From positions 62,001 through 126,000 of the forward strand of contig NZ_FCOP01000011.1 in assembly GCF_900021175.1 (NCBI RefSeq): a stretch of DNA of 64,000 nt. The letters are read 5' to 3'. Below, piece after piece: positions 1 to 8,446 of the stretch (position 1 is the first letter of the stretch; the number at the start of each line of letters is the position of its first letter). The stretch is from Pseudenterobacter timonensis. GTDB lineage: Bacteria; Pseudomonadota; Gammaproteobacteria; Enterobacterales; Enterobacteriaceae. The notes under the pieces were generated by a model. The model ran no database searches, was not told the DNA's origin, and saw only the letters and a program-made list of their open reading frames with translations. Both the position numbers and the translations under genes were made by a program.

Positions 1-1611
1 CACCGTCTGCCCCGCCTCTTCCAGCGCCTGGATCTGCGAACGGTAACGGTCATCGGCGAATTTACCCGCCGCGCAAATCAGCACCTGTTGTCCCTCTACC
101 TCCGCCTCGATACCCGAACCGGTCAGCGTACGCTGGGCGCTGGCGGGAGGAATGGCCAGCCCGCGGCGGCGGGCCTCGTTAACTATCGCAAGCGCCAGCG
201 GGTGGGTTGAACTTTGTTCTACCGCGGCAGCCAGCGTCAGCAGCGCCTCTTCGGTGAGCTCCTGTGAGCAGATGTCTGTTACCTGCGGTTTACCTGCCGT
301 CAGCGTGCCGGTTTTATCGAAGGCGACCTGCCGCACCCGGCCCAGCTGCTCCAGCGCCGCGCCGCCTTTGACCAGCGCGCCGATACGCGCCGCAGCGGCC
401 AGGCCCGACGTAATCGCCGCCGGGGTGGAGATGACCAGCGCGCAGGGGCAGCCAATCAGCAGCAGCGCCAGCCCTTTGTAAATCCACTCTCCCCACGGGG
501 CGGCGAACAGGAGCGGCGGAATCAGCGCTACCAGCAGGGCAACCAGCATAATCACCGGAGTGTAGAGACGGCTGAAGCGATCGATAAAACGCTCGACCGG
601 CGCGCGACGCTCCTCCGCCTCTTCAATCAGCCTGAGAATGCGATCGATGGCGCTTTCGCCCGGCATGGAGAGTACGTTGAGCTGTACCAGACGATCCACG
701 CTGGTGGCACCGGCAGGCACTTTCTCCCCCGCCTCGCGCTCCACGGGAAGCGATTCGCCGGTCAGGGCGCTCTCGTCAAAGCTGGCGCTGGCGGTGAGCA
801 ATGTACCGTCGGCGGGCAAACGTCCGCCCGCTGCCACCTCTATCACGTCACCCGGGCGCAACGCGCTGATGGCGACCGTTTCACGTTCCCCATCTTTCAC
901 GCGTGTGGCGGTTTCAGGTTTGAGGGCCATCAACGCACTTACCCCCTGACGCGCGCGGTTTGCCGCCCAGCCTTCGAGCTTCTCGCCAGTTAAAAAGAGC
1001 AGCAGCACCATCGAGGCCTCTTCAGTCGCCCCGATGCAAAGCGCGCCGACAGCCGCCACGCTCATCAGCGTTTCGATGGTGAAAATGCTGCCGTTTCTCA
1101 TCAGGCGCAGCGCCTGCCGGGTAATGGGAAAGAGGCCGACCAGCGTGGTGGCGATAAAGGCGAAGTTACCGAAGGAGGGGGTAAACTGTGCGATGCCCCA
1201 GCTTATTGCCATCATTATTATCAGAATAAGCAGGGGGAGGCTCTCCCGCAGGCGGGAGGTTTTTGCCGCAGGGGCCGCGTCACGGAGCGCGTAGCCCGCC
1301 GCGCCGACCGCCTCCTCGATCTGGCGACGCATCGACTCAGGCGCGCTGACCCGCAGCTTCTGGGTGGCGAACAGCACCTGCACCTGTTCAACGCCCGCCA
1401 GCTGCCTGACCGCATTTTCCACTTTGCGGGCGCAGGCGGCGCAGTCCATTCCTTCAACAATCCAGCTCATGCTCTGGCCTGTAACGGGCTGTCCGGCGGC
1501 AGGTTCACTTTCGCAGCCACCTGCGCAGCAGCAGGCCTCTCTGGCGGGAAGGGGTTTAAGCTTAAGCGCCGTAAATGGCGGCGCGTGGCGCGGGCGCTCT
1601 GGTGTCGACAT
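1..1611 (-). CDS. zntA: Zn(II)/Cd(II)/Pb(II)-exporting P1B-type ATPase, C-terminal part outside window
   Basis: Inner-membrane pump that expels zinc, cadmium and lead using ATP. The first 537 codons lie in the window (the family has about 730) and run off the left edge with no stop. Visible in order: a Cys-rich N-terminus (Cys27-29), a heavy-metal-associated domain with GMDCAAC at 54-60, transmembrane helices, the membrane metal site CPC at 388-390 inside IGCPCALV, and the phosphorylation motif DKTGT with Asp432. The ATP-binding remainder and last helices are beyond the edge. The ATG at 1611 follows a GGAGG on the minus strand. A MerR/ZntR-type promoter lies just upstream, so zinc induction through ZntR is expected. 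Confidence 0.96.
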   Translation of the reverse strand, partial: MSTPERPRHAPPFTALKLKPLPAREACCCAGGCESEPAAGQPVTGQSMSWIVEGMDCAACARKVENAVRQLAGVEQVQVLFATQKLRVSAPESMRRQIEEAVGAAGYALRDAAPAAKTSRLRESLPLLILIIMMAISWGIAQFTPSFGNFAFIATTLVGLFPITRQALRLMRNGSIFTIETLMSVAAVGALCIGATEEASMVLLLFLTGEKLEGWAANRARQGVSALMALKPETATRVKDGERETVAISALRPGDVIEVAAGGRLPADGTLLTASASFDESALTGESLPVEREAGEKVPAGATSVDRLVQLNVLSMPGESAIDRILRLIEEAEERRAPVERFIDRFSRLYTPVIMLVALLVALIPPLLFAAPWGEWIYKGLALLLIGCPCALVISTPAAITSGLAAAARIGALVKGGAALEQLGRVRQVAFDKTGTLTAGKPQVTDICSQELTEEALLTLAAAVEQSSTHPLALAIVNEARRRGLAIPPASAQRTLTGSGIEAEVEGQQVLICAAGKFADDRYRSQIQALEEAGQTV

Positions 1612-1647
1612 GGCATCCTCCGGTAATGATAATCTTCTCATTTACCG

Positions 1648-1679
1648 AGTATGCACTCTGGAGTCGACTCCAGAGTCAA
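1648..1679 (-). promoter_or_regulatory. zntA promoter with ZntR-type operator
   Basis: On the minus strand a -35 TTGACT (1674-1679) and a -10 CATACT (1648-1653) are separated by 20 bp instead of the usual 17. The spacer holds most of a perfect 22-bp palindrome (1655-1676, half-site ACTCTGGAGTC). A long spacer filled by a dyad is the hallmark of MerR-family promoters, where the activator untwists DNA to realign the two hexamers. The palindrome matches my recollection of the E. coli ZntR site. Confidence 0.93.
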
Positions 1680-1686
1680 GGGCTAT

Positions 1687-2313
1687 TTAGATATAGAGCG
1701 AACGCACGATCAGGAAATGTCCGGCAAAGTAGCAGGCGGCGGCGATGGCGTTATCAGCGCGGAAGCGGCGGCGATAATGGCTGCCGAGCCAGACGATATT
1801 GCCGATTAGCAGCAGGGCCGCGCCGAAGAAGGCGGACATCGCCGGGGCGGTAGGGCGGAAGAACCACAGTTCGCCCGCCAGCCAGACCATCACCAGCGTC
1901 ATGGCGATAAAAGTACAGATCGGCCAGCGCATCTCCTCCAGCCGCGTCCAGATCACCCCTACCAGCAGAACGCCAATCACCAGCAGCGCCAGCGGCAGCG
2001 GCCAGAAGAAGGAGAGGGTCATCTGGCTGGCAAAATAGAGGGTATAGAGCAGATGCGACAGGAAAAAGGCACCCACGGCGTAGAGCAGGCGCTGGCGCGG
2101 CAGCAGGGTTAAGGCATCCCCCACCAGCGAGGCGAACAGGCCCGCCACCACCAGATAGCTCACCGCGTTAAACATCGGCGCCTGCCAGGCGAGCAGGAGC
2201 AGGAGCAACAGCGTAACGGGCTTAAACAGCCAGCGCTGCCACGCGGGGCCACGATAGGAAGCATCGACATAGAGCCAGGCGGAAAAACAGACAGCGATAA
2301 ATGACCAAAGCAT
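1687..2313 (-). CDS. yhhN: YhhN/TMEM86 family integral membrane protein
   Basis: A 208-residue, strongly hydrophobic protein with about eight predicted membrane segments (for example [20 protein letters not shown] near 36-55). It belongs to the YhhN/TMEM86 family, whose animal members include lysoplasmalogenases; no activity can be read directly from this bacterial sequence. It lies upstream of zntA in the same orientation, with the zntA promoter in the short gap, as in E. coli. Start ATG at 2313. It is divergent from yhhM. Confidence 0.9.
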   Translation of the reverse strand: MLWSFIAVCFSAWLYVDASYRGPAWQRWLFKPVTLLLLLLLAWQAPMFNAVSYLVVAGLFASLVGDALTLLPRQRLLYAVGAFFLSHLLYTLYFASQMTLSFFWPLPLALLVIGVLLVGVIWTRLEEMRWPICTFIAMTLVMVWLAGELWFFRPTAPAMSAFFGAALLLIGNIVWLGSHYRRRFRADNAIAAACYFAGHFLIVRSLYI

Positions 2314-2428
2314 ATTAACTCCCTGTATCTGTAAAATATCGCTTCAGTGTAGTGAGGCAGGCGGACATTTGGCAATGCCGGGGCGGGAAGGTTATCCTGA
2401 TTTCCGCTTAATCCGAGGGGACGATGTT

Positions 2429-2785
2429 ATGAGCAAGATGCCGCTTTTTTTTGTGGTGGTGGTGGCGATAATCGTTATCGCCGCCTCTTTTCGTTTTGTA
2501 CAGCAGCGCCGCGAAAAAGCGGACAACGACGCCGCGCCTCTGATGCAAAAACGGGTAGTGGTGACGAACAAGCGTGAGAAGCCGCTCAACGATCGCCGTT
2601 CTCGCCAGCAGCAGGTGACGCCTGCGGGCACAACGATGCGCTATGAGGCGAGCTTTAAGCCGGAAACCGGCGGGCTGGAGATGACCTTCCGACTGGAGGC
2701 GCAGCAGTACCACCAGCTGACGGTGGGGGAGAAGGGGACGCTGAGCTATAAGGGAACGCGGTTTGAAGGTTTCAGGGCTGAATAA
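2429..2785 (+). CDS. yhhM: DUF2500 family protein YhhM
   Basis: A 118-residue protein with one N-terminal membrane anchor (residues 5-21, MPLFFVVVVAIIVIAASF), a basic linker rich in Arg and Lys, and a C-terminal domain of DUF2500 type (about 65-118). The start was set at 2429, giving MSKMPLFF and a length close to the E. coli protein; the in-frame upstream extension from 2369 has no ribosome site and overlaps the divergent promoter region. A GAGGGG lies at 2415-2420. Function is unknown. A single 45-bp palindromic repeat follows the stop. Confidence 0.88.
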   Translation: MSKMPLFFVVVVAIIVIAASFRFVQQRREKADNDAAPLMQKRVVVTNKREKPLNDRRSRQQQVTPAGTTMRYEASFKPETGGLEMTFRLEAQQYHQLTVGEKGTLSYKGTRFEGFRAE

Positions 2786-2786
2786 T

Positions 2787-2831
2787 GCTCGATCGGTTCC
2801 CTCTCCCTGTGGGAGAGGGTTAGGGTGAGGG
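2787..2831. repeat. Single 45-bp G/A-C/T palindromic repeat (site A)
   Basis: Lies between the convergent yhhM and yhhL. It begins GCTCGATCGG, contains the palindrome CCCTCTCCC/GGGAGAGGG around a short loop, and ends TTAGGGTGAGGG. Its 45-bp length equals one period of the tandem arrays found elsewhere in this window, and its GCTCGATCGG start recurs at sites near 53.9 and 61.5 kb. It could form a hairpin in RNA from either strand. Confidence 0.85.
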
Positions 2832-2845
2832 CATCAGGCCGCACC

Positions 2846-3127
2846 TTACTTCTTCACCTGCGCCTTAAACTTCTTCATCCACACCAGCAGTTCGAATACG
2901 CCAAAAAGGAAAACGCGCAGCTGCTGCCAGCCGGTCATCGGCGGGCTCCCCTTCGGCAGGCTGTTTTTCAGCATCACCATCTGCAACGCGTGCATAAAGG
3001 CGGTGAAAATCAGCGCGACGTTGATAAAGATATTCAGCGGGCGCGGGAACGGGTGCACCAGATTCAGGATTAAAAAAGCCCAGACAAACAGCATCAACAG
3101 GCGACCAGCATTAATCAATATCGGCAT
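2846..3127 (-). CDS. yhhL: DUF1145 family membrane protein YhhL
   Basis: A small membrane protein of 93 residues with about three hydrophobic segments (LLMLFVWAFLILNLV, INVALIFTAFMHALQMVML, LRVFLFGVFELLVWM) and a basic C-terminus. Member of DUF1145; no known function. The start was placed at 3127 (MPILINAGRLL), giving the family length and overlapping the end of rsmD by 17 bp on the same strand. That implies translational coupling with the 16S rRNA methyltransferase gene. A longer reading from 3229 would lie wholly inside rsmD and is unlikely. Confidence 0.88.
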   Translation of the reverse strand: MPILINAGRLLMLFVWAFLILNLVHPFPRPLNIFINVALIFTAFMHALQMVMLKNSLPKGSPPMTGWQQLRVFLFGVFELLVWMKKFKAQVKK

Positions 3128-3713
3128 CGGACTCTCCTTGTGCTTTACGATGATACAGACGATAGGCAACCTGTCCGGCAACTTTTTCCCGGTGCAGATC
3201 CCAGTGAACCGGTACCGGCGGCAGGCCATTTTCGACCTCGCTTTCCACGTAGATTAGCGCATCGTTCGCCAGCCAGCCGTTCTTTTCCAGCAGGGCGAGC
3301 GTCTCTTCCAGCAGCCCTTTACGAAACGGCGGATCGACAAAGACCACGTTATGCGGCGTTCCCGGCTGCGCAAGCCAGGAGAGCGTGTTGGCGTTCACCA
3401 CGCGGCCATTTTTGGCCTTCAGCGTCGCCAGATTCTGGGTGAGCTGCTGCGCCACGCCGCGCTCCATCTCCAGCAGGGTGGCGCTGGCGGCATAGCGCGA
3501 CAGCGCTTCCAGCCCCAGCGCGCCGCTACCGGCGAAGCAGTCCAGGCAGACGGCGTCTACCATTGAGGGAGCGAGCCAGTTAAACAGCGTCTCCCGGACG
3601 CGGTCGGTGGTGGGGCGAAGGCCAGGACTATCCGGGACCGGTAATTTTCGGCCCCGCCACTGGCCGCCAATAATGCGGATTTGCCCGGCGGAGACGCGGG
3701 TGGGTTTCTTCAT
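3111..3713 (-). CDS. rsmD: 16S rRNA (guanine(966)-N(2))-methyltransferase
   Basis: Methylates N2 of G966 in 16S rRNA during 30S assembly, using S-adenosylmethionine. The 200-residue protein has the SAM-binding motif I at about 57-70 (LDCFAGSGALGLEA) and the catalytic DPPF at 127-130, typical of N-methyltransferases acting on exocyclic amino groups. Length is close to the E. coli enzyme (198). It is divergent from ftsY and shares its 3' end with yhhL. Confidence 0.95.
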   Translation of the reverse strand: MKKPTRVSAGQIRIIGGQWRGRKLPVPDSPGLRPTTDRVRETLFNWLAPSMVDAVCLDCFAGSGALGLEALSRYAASATLLEMERGVAQQLTQNLATLKAKNGRVVNANTLSWLAQPGTPHNVVFVDPPFRKGLLEETLALLEKNGWLANDALIYVESEVENGLPPVPVHWDLHREKVAGQVAYRLYHRKAQGESDADID

Positions 3714-3840
3714 TTCAGGAAAGCTCTGTTAACAATAGGCCTGCGATTGCGGGCGGTGATGTCAATTAAGTAAAGTGTTAGACTATTTCATCATTTTTTT
3801 AGCTTCCATGTATATAGCGCCGCGAGGAGTGTAGTCGCAG

Positions 3841-5364
3841 ATGGCAAAAGAGAAAAAACGTGGCTTCTTTTCCTGGCTGGGATTCGGCAATAAAGAGCAG
3901 GAACAAGAACAGAAGAACGAAGAACAGCAGGCGATTGTAGAGCAGGCGGAGCCTGAAGCGCCCGCTGAAACACCTGCGCCTACGCGTAGCGAGCAAGAGA
4001 GCGAAGCCTTTGCTGAAGAGGTGGTTGAGGTCACTGAACAGATTCAGGAGATCGAAAAGCCGCAGCACGTTGAGCCTGAGCCAGAAAAAGAGCCAGAACC
4101 GGAGCCAGTGACGGAGCCGGAAAAAGAAGCTGAACCCGAGCCGGAACCGGAGAAAGAACCCGAACCGATCGTGGCGCCGCAGGTGGCCATTGAGCATGAA
4201 GAGCTGCCGTTACCCGAAGAGGTAAAAGCCGAAGCGGTGTCGCCGGAAGAGTGGCAGGCGGAAGCGGAAACCGTGGAGATCGTGGCGGCGGCGCAAGAGG
4301 CAGAGACGGCCGGGATCACCGACGAAGAACTGGAAGCGCAGGCGCTGGCCGCTGAGGCTGCCGAAGAGGCGGCGATGGTGGTGCCGGTGGCTGAAGCGGG
4401 TGAGCCGGTAGAAGAGCTGGCTCAGGAGCAGGAAAAACCGACCAAAGAGGGCTTTTTCGCCCGCCTGAAGCGCAGCCTGCTCAAGACCAAAGAGAACCTC
4501 GGTTCCGGATTCATCAGCCTGTTCCGCGGTAAGAAGATCGATGACGACCTCTTCGAGGAGCTGGAAGAACAGCTGCTTATCGCGGACGTGGGCGTGGAGA
4601 CCACGCGTAAAATCATCGCCAACCTGACTGAAGGGGCGAGCCGCAAACAGCTGCGCGACGCGGAAGCGCTCTACGGCCTGCTGAAAGAAGAGATGGGTGA
4701 AATCCTCGCAAAAGTGGATGAACCGCTTAATATTGAAGGCAAAACGCCTTTTGTTATCCTGATGGTCGGCGTTAACGGCGTGGGTAAAACCACCACCATC
4801 GGCAAGCTGGCGCGTCAGTTTGAGCAGCAGGGCAAATCGGTCATGCTGGCCGCGGGGGATACCTTCCGCGCCGCAGCGGTGGAGCAGCTCCAGGTGTGGG
4901 GCCAGCGCAATAACATTCCGGTTATCGCCCAGCATACCGGCGCAGACTCCGCCTCCGTCATTTTTGATGCGATCCAGGCGGCTAAGGCGCGCAATATCGA
5001 CGTGCTGATTGCCGATACCGCAGGGCGTTTGCAGAACAAATCGCACCTGATGGAAGAGCTGAAGAAAATCGTTCGCGTGATGAAGAAACTGGATGTAGAG
5101 GCGCCGCACGAGGTGATGCTGACCATCGACGCCAGCACCGGGCAGAACGCTGTCAGCCAGGCGAAGCTGTTCCACGAAGCGGTTGGGCTGACCGGGATTA
5201 CGCTTACCAAGCTTGACGGTACTGCCAAAGGTGGGGTGATCTTCTCCGTGGCGGACCAGTTCGGCATCCCAATCCGCTATATCGGCGTGGGCGAACGTAT
5301 CGAGGATTTGCGTCCGTTTAAATCGGACGACTTTATTGAGGCACTTTTTGCCCGAGAGGATTAA
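3841..5364 (+). CDS. ftsY: Signal recognition particle receptor FtsY
   Basis: Membrane-associated GTPase that receives SRP-ribosome complexes and hands nascent membrane proteins to the translocon. The 507-residue protein has a basic N-terminal targeting stretch (MAKEKKRGFFSWLGF), a very acidic A domain to about residue 195 with Glu-Pro repeats around 78-105, then the NG domain: P-loop GVNGVGKT 310-317, DTFRAAA 340-346, DTAGR 392-396 and TKLDG 456-460. It is about ten residues longer than in E. coli, consistent with the variable A domain. It starts the ftsY-ftsE-ftsX cluster, two bases before ftsE. Confidence 0.98.
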   Translation: MAKEKKRGFFSWLGFGNKEQEQEQKNEEQQAIVEQAEPEAPAETPAPTRSEQESEAFAEEVVEVTEQIQEIEKPQHVEPEPEKEPEPEPVTEPEKEAEPEPEPEKEPEPIVAPQVAIEHEELPLPEEVKAEAVSPEEWQAEAETVEIVAAAQEAETAGITDEELEAQALAAEAAEEAAMVVPVAEAGEPVEELAQEQEKPTKEGFFARLKRSLLKTKENLGSGFISLFRGKKIDDDLFEELEEQLLIADVGVETTRKIIANLTEGASRKQLRDAEALYGLLKEEMGEILAKVDEPLNIEGKTPFVILMVGVNGVGKTTTIGKLARQFEQQGKSVMLAAGDTFRAAAVEQLQVWGQRNNIPVIAQHTGADSASVIFDAIQAAKARNIDVLIADTAGRLQNKSHLMEELKKIVRVMKKLDVEAPHEVMLTIDASTGQNAVSQAKLFHEAVGLTGITLTKLDGTAKGGVIFSVADQFGIPIRYIGVGERIEDLRPFKSDDFIEALFARED

Positions 5365-5366
5365 CA

Positions 5367-6032
5367 ATGATTCGCTTTGAACACGTCAGCAAGGCCTATC
5401 TCGGTGGGAGACAAGCGCTGCAGGGGGTGACATTCCATCTGCGGCCAGGCGAGATGGCTTTTCTGACCGGCCACTCCGGCGCGGGGAAAAGTACCCTGCT
5501 CAAGCTTATCTGTGGGATCGAGCGGCCCAGCGCCGGGAAAATCTTTTTCAGCGGCCACGACATTACCCGCCTGAAAAACCGCGAGGTGCCGTTTCTGCGT
5601 CGCCAGATCGGTATGATTTTTCAGGATCACCACCTGCTGATGGATCGGACCGTCTACGACAACGTCGCGATCCCGCTGATCATCGCGGGTGCCAGCGGAG
5701 ACGATATCCGCCGCCGCGTCTCGGCGGCGCTGGACAAGGTCGGGCTGCTGGACAAAGCGAGAAACTTTCCGATTCAGCTCTCTGGCGGTGAACAGCAGCG
5801 CGTGGGTATCGCCCGCGCGGTGGTGAACAAGCCCGCGGTGCTGCTGGCGGATGAACCGACCGGTAACCTGGACGAAGCCCTCTCCGAGGGGATTTTACGT
5901 CTGTTTGAGGAGTTTAACCGCGTGGGGGTGACGGTACTGATGGCGACGCACGATATGGGGCTTATCTCCCGCCGTTCGTACCGCATGCTGACGCTGAGCG
6001 ACGGTCATTTGCACGGAGGCCTCGGTGAATAA
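5367..6032 (+). CDS. ftsE: Cell division ATP-binding protein FtsE
   Basis: ABC-type ATPase that works with FtsX at the septum to activate peptidoglycan amidases through EnvC; it does not act as an ordinary transporter. The 221-residue protein shows Walker [10 protein letters not shown] at 35-43, signature LSGGEQQ at 138-144 and Walker B ending in Asp162-Glu163 followed by PTGNLD. It starts two bases after the ftsY stop and overlaps ftsX by 8 bp, so the three genes are very likely co-translated. Confidence 0.98.
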   Translation: MIRFEHVSKAYLGGRQALQGVTFHLRPGEMAFLTGHSGAGKSTLLKLICGIERPSAGKIFFSGHDITRLKNREVPFLRRQIGMIFQDHHLLMDRTVYDNVAIPLIIAGASGDDIRRRVSAALDKVGLLDKARNFPIQLSGGEQQRVGIARAVVNKPAVLLADEPTGNLDEALSEGILRLFEEFNRVGVTVLMATHDMGLISRRSYRMLTLSDGHLHGGLGE

Positions 6033-7080
6033 GCGTGACGCAGTAAACCAGATTCGGCAGTTTGGCAGCAAACTTGACCGTTTCCGCAAGCCGCAGGGCG
6101 GCGGAGACGGTAACCGCAACGCGCCCCGACGCGCAAAACCGGCGCCGAAGCCAAACTCCCGTAAAACCAACGTCTTTAACGAGCAGGTGCGCTATGCGTT
6201 CCACGGCGCGTTGCAGGATCTCAAAAGCAAACCGCTGGCGACCTTCCTGACGGTGATGGTCATCGCCATCTCCCTGACGCTGCCGAGCGTCTGCTATATG
6301 GTCTACAAAAACGTCAGCCAGGCGGCGACGCAGTACTATCCCTCTCCACAGATCACCGTCTATCTGGACAAGGCGCTGGATGATGACGCCGCGGCGCAGG
6401 TGGTGGGACAAATTCAGGCAGAGCAGGGGGTGGAGAAGGTTAACTATCTGTCGCGTGAAGAGGCGCTGGGCGAGTTTCGTAACTGGTCCGGCTTTGGCGG
6501 CGCGCTGGATATGCTGGAAGAGAACCCCCTGCCCGCCGTGGCGGTGGTGATCCCGAAGCTCGATTTCCAGAGCACCGACTCGCTGAACACCCTGCGCGAT
6601 CGCATCACCCGCATTAACGGCATTGACGAAGTGCGAATGGATGACAGCTGGTTCGCCCGTCTGGCGGCGCTGACCGGGCTGGTGGGTCGCGTGGCGGCAA
6701 TGATTGGCGTGCTGATGGTGGCCGCAGTCTTCCTCGTCATCGGTAACAGCGTGCGTCTGAGTATCTTTGCCCGCCGTGACAGCATTAACGTGCAGAAGCT
6801 GATCGGTGCCACCGACGGCTTTATCCTGCGTCCGTTCCTGTATGGCGGCGCGTTATTAGGTTTTTCTGGTGCATTTCTTTCATTGATTTTGTCAGAAATC
6901 CTGGTGATGCGGCTCTCCTCTGCCGTGACCGACGTGGCGCAGGTGTTCGGCACGAAGTTTGATATCAACGGCTTATCGTTTGATGAGTGCCTGTTGCTGC
7001 TGCTGGTCTGTTCCATGATCGGCTGGATCGCGGCATGGCTGGCCACGGTGCAACATTTACGTCACTTTACTCCCGAATAG
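6025..7080 (+). CDS. ftsX: Cell division protein FtsX
   Basis: Membrane partner of FtsE that couples cytoplasmic ATP hydrolysis to periplasmic EnvC and the amidases AmiA/AmiB. The 351-residue protein has a basic cytoplasmic N-terminus (to about 70), a first membrane segment near 75-95 ([15 protein letters not shown]), a periplasmic loop of about 100 residues, then three C-terminal membrane segments. The chosen ATG at 6025 overlaps ftsE, as in other enterobacteria. Confidence 0.97.
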   Translation: MNKRDAVNQIRQFGSKLDRFRKPQGGGDGNRNAPRRAKPAPKPNSRKTNVFNEQVRYAFHGALQDLKSKPLATFLTVMVIAISLTLPSVCYMVYKNVSQAATQYYPSPQITVYLDKALDDDAAAQVVGQIQAEQGVEKVNYLSREEALGEFRNWSGFGGALDMLEENPLPAVAVVIPKLDFQSTDSLNTLRDRITRINGIDEVRMDDSWFARLAALTGLVGRVAAMIGVLMVAAVFLVIGNSVRLSIFARRDSINVQKLIGATDGFILRPFLYGGALLGFSGAFLSLILSEILVMRLSSAVTDVAQVFGTKFDINGLSFDECLLLLLVCSMIGWIAAWLATVQHLRHFTPE

Positions 7081-7334
7081 TAAAAGCGTGGTATAATCTT
7101 TCCCTGCATCGGGTTCATCGCTCTGCAGGGAAAGCGTCTTTTTCCGCCCCTCCTGCAGTATCATCTCCATGTCACATTTTGTGCGTAATCTATTCACACT
7201 CGCGCATGGAACTTGTGGATAAAATCACTGTCTGATAAAAGAGTGGATGCTATTCTCGCTGCTCAAAATGCTTTGGCACGGTTATTGCCTGATGGGATAA
7301 CCCCGGCCAAACGAGACCAAATTGAGAGGAATGA
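7081..7334 (+). promoter_or_regulatory. rpoH promoter region with sigma-E promoter and DnaA box
   Basis: The 254-bp gap before rpoH holds a sigma-E type promoter: -35 GAACTT at 7209-7214 and -10 TCTGA at 7231-7235, spacing 16 bp, corresponding to E. coli rpoH P3. A perfect DnaA box (TTATCCACA on the minus strand) occupies 7215-7223, inside that spacer. In E. coli DnaA modulates the rpoH promoters, and CRP and sigma-70 promoters are also present; I could not place those here with confidence. A GAGAGGA ribosome site precedes the ATG at 7335. Confidence 0.88.
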
Positions 7335-8192
7335 ATGACCAAAGAAATGCAAACTTTAGCTTTAGCCCCTGTTGGTAACCTGGAATCTTATATCCGGGCC
7401 GCTAACACCTGGCCGATGTTAACGGCTGAGGAAGAAAAGGAGCTTGCTGAAAAGCTGCATTACCAGGGCGATCTGGAAGCAGCTAAGAAGCTGATCCTGT
7501 CTCACCTGCGCTTTGTTGTTCACATTGCTCGTAACTATGCGGGCTATGGCCTGCCGCAGGCGGACCTGATCCAGGAAGGCAACATCGGCCTGATGAAGGC
7601 GGTGCGTCGCTTTAACCCGGAAGTGGGCGTGCGACTGGTCTCCTTCGCCGTACACTGGATCAAGGCAGAAATTCACGAATATGTGCTGCGTAACTGGCGT
7701 ATCGTGAAGGTCGCCACCACCAAAGCACAGCGCAAACTGTTCTTTAACCTGCGTAAAACCAAGCAGCGTCTGGGCTGGTTTAATCAGGATGAAGTGGAAA
7801 TGGTCGCGCGCGAGCTGGGCGTCTCCAGCAAAGATGTGCGTGAGATGGAATCCCGTATGGCCGCGCAGGACATGACCTTTGATATGTCCTCCGACGACGA
7901 TGCGCAGGATGGCCAGCCGATGGCACCGGTACTCTATCTGCAGGATAAGACCTCCAACTTTGCTGACGGCATTGAAGAGGACAACTGGGAAGATCAGGCG
8001 GCCAACAAGCTCTCCCATGCGATGGAAGGGCTGGACGAGCGTAGCCAGGCCATTATCCGCGCCCGCTGGCTGGACGAAGATAACAAGTCCACCCTGCAGG
8101 AACTGGCCGACCGCTATGGCGTCTCCGCTGAACGCGTGCGTCAGCTTGAAAAGAACGCCATGAAGAAACTCCGCGCCGCTATCGAAGCGTAA
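7335..8192 (+). CDS. rpoH: RNA polymerase heat-shock sigma factor sigma-32
   Basis: Directs RNA polymerase to heat-shock promoters. The 285-residue protein carries region 2 ([14 protein letters not shown] near 76-89), the RpoH box QRKLFFNLR at 132-140 that distinguishes sigma-32 from other sigma factors and affects its turnover, and a region 4 helix-turn-helix at the C-terminus ([19 protein letters not shown]). In E. coli the first ~220 nt of the mRNA fold into a heat-melted thermosensor; the sequence here is similar enough to expect it, but I did not fold it. Confidence 0.98.
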   Translation: MTKEMQTLALAPVGNLESYIRAANTWPMLTAEEEKELAEKLHYQGDLEAAKKLILSHLRFVVHIARNYAGYGLPQADLIQEGNIGLMKAVRRFNPEVGVRLVSFAVHWIKAEIHEYVLRNWRIVKVATTKAQRKLFFNLRKTKQRLGWFNQDEVEMVARELGVSSKDVREMESRMAAQDMTFDMSSDDDAQDGQPMAPVLYLQDKTSNFADGIEEDNWEDQAANKLSHAMEGLDERSQAIIRARWLDEDNKSTLQELADRYGVSAERVRQLEKNAMKKLRAAIEA

Positions 8193-8211
8193 TCTTCGCG
8201 ATGCACCTGAT

Positions 8212-8248
8212 AACCCCTGGATGAGAGTCCGGGGGTTTTGTTTTTTAT
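8212..8248 (+). terminator. Intrinsic terminator of rpoH
   Basis: The inverted repeat AACCCCTGG (8212-8220) / CCGGGGGTT (8229-8237), with one G-T wobble and an 8-nt loop, is followed by TTGTTTTTT. It lies 19 bp after the rpoH stop. Confidence 0.88.
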
Positions 8249-8277
8249 ACCCACCGACAAAACTACAGCCTGCCTTT

Positions 8278-8357
8278 GTAGGCCGGATAAGGCGCAGCCG
8301 CCATCCGGCAAAAATACCCACACAAAAGCCCGATGGCGCTTCGCTTATCGGACCTGC
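8278..8357. repeat. Pair of REP-type elements in inverted orientation
   Basis: The first unit, 8278-8310, starts GTAGGCCGGATAAGGCG and ends CCATCCGGCA. The second, 8328-8357, is in opposite orientation (GCCCGATGGCGCTTCGCTTATCGGACC). This is a small BIME between the rpoH terminator and the aminotransferase gene; its end is about 90 bp upstream of that gene's GTG. Confidence 0.85.
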
Positions 8358-8446
8358 AAAACAGCTTTTTTCAACGCCCGCTCTGGCTAATTTTTATCCT
8401 CTGGCAAACACTTACCGATGGGTTGTGCGCATCTTTGGGGGATAAA

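Noticed and set aside
4210-5367. 385-codon ORF antisense to ftsY
   Set aside because: Overlaps the conserved NG domain of ftsY on the other strand and has no recognisable domain.
8333-8446. 38-codon upstream extension of the aminotransferase
   Set aside because: It runs through a REP element and is not part of PuuE/GabT proteins; a GTG with a good ribosome site follows.
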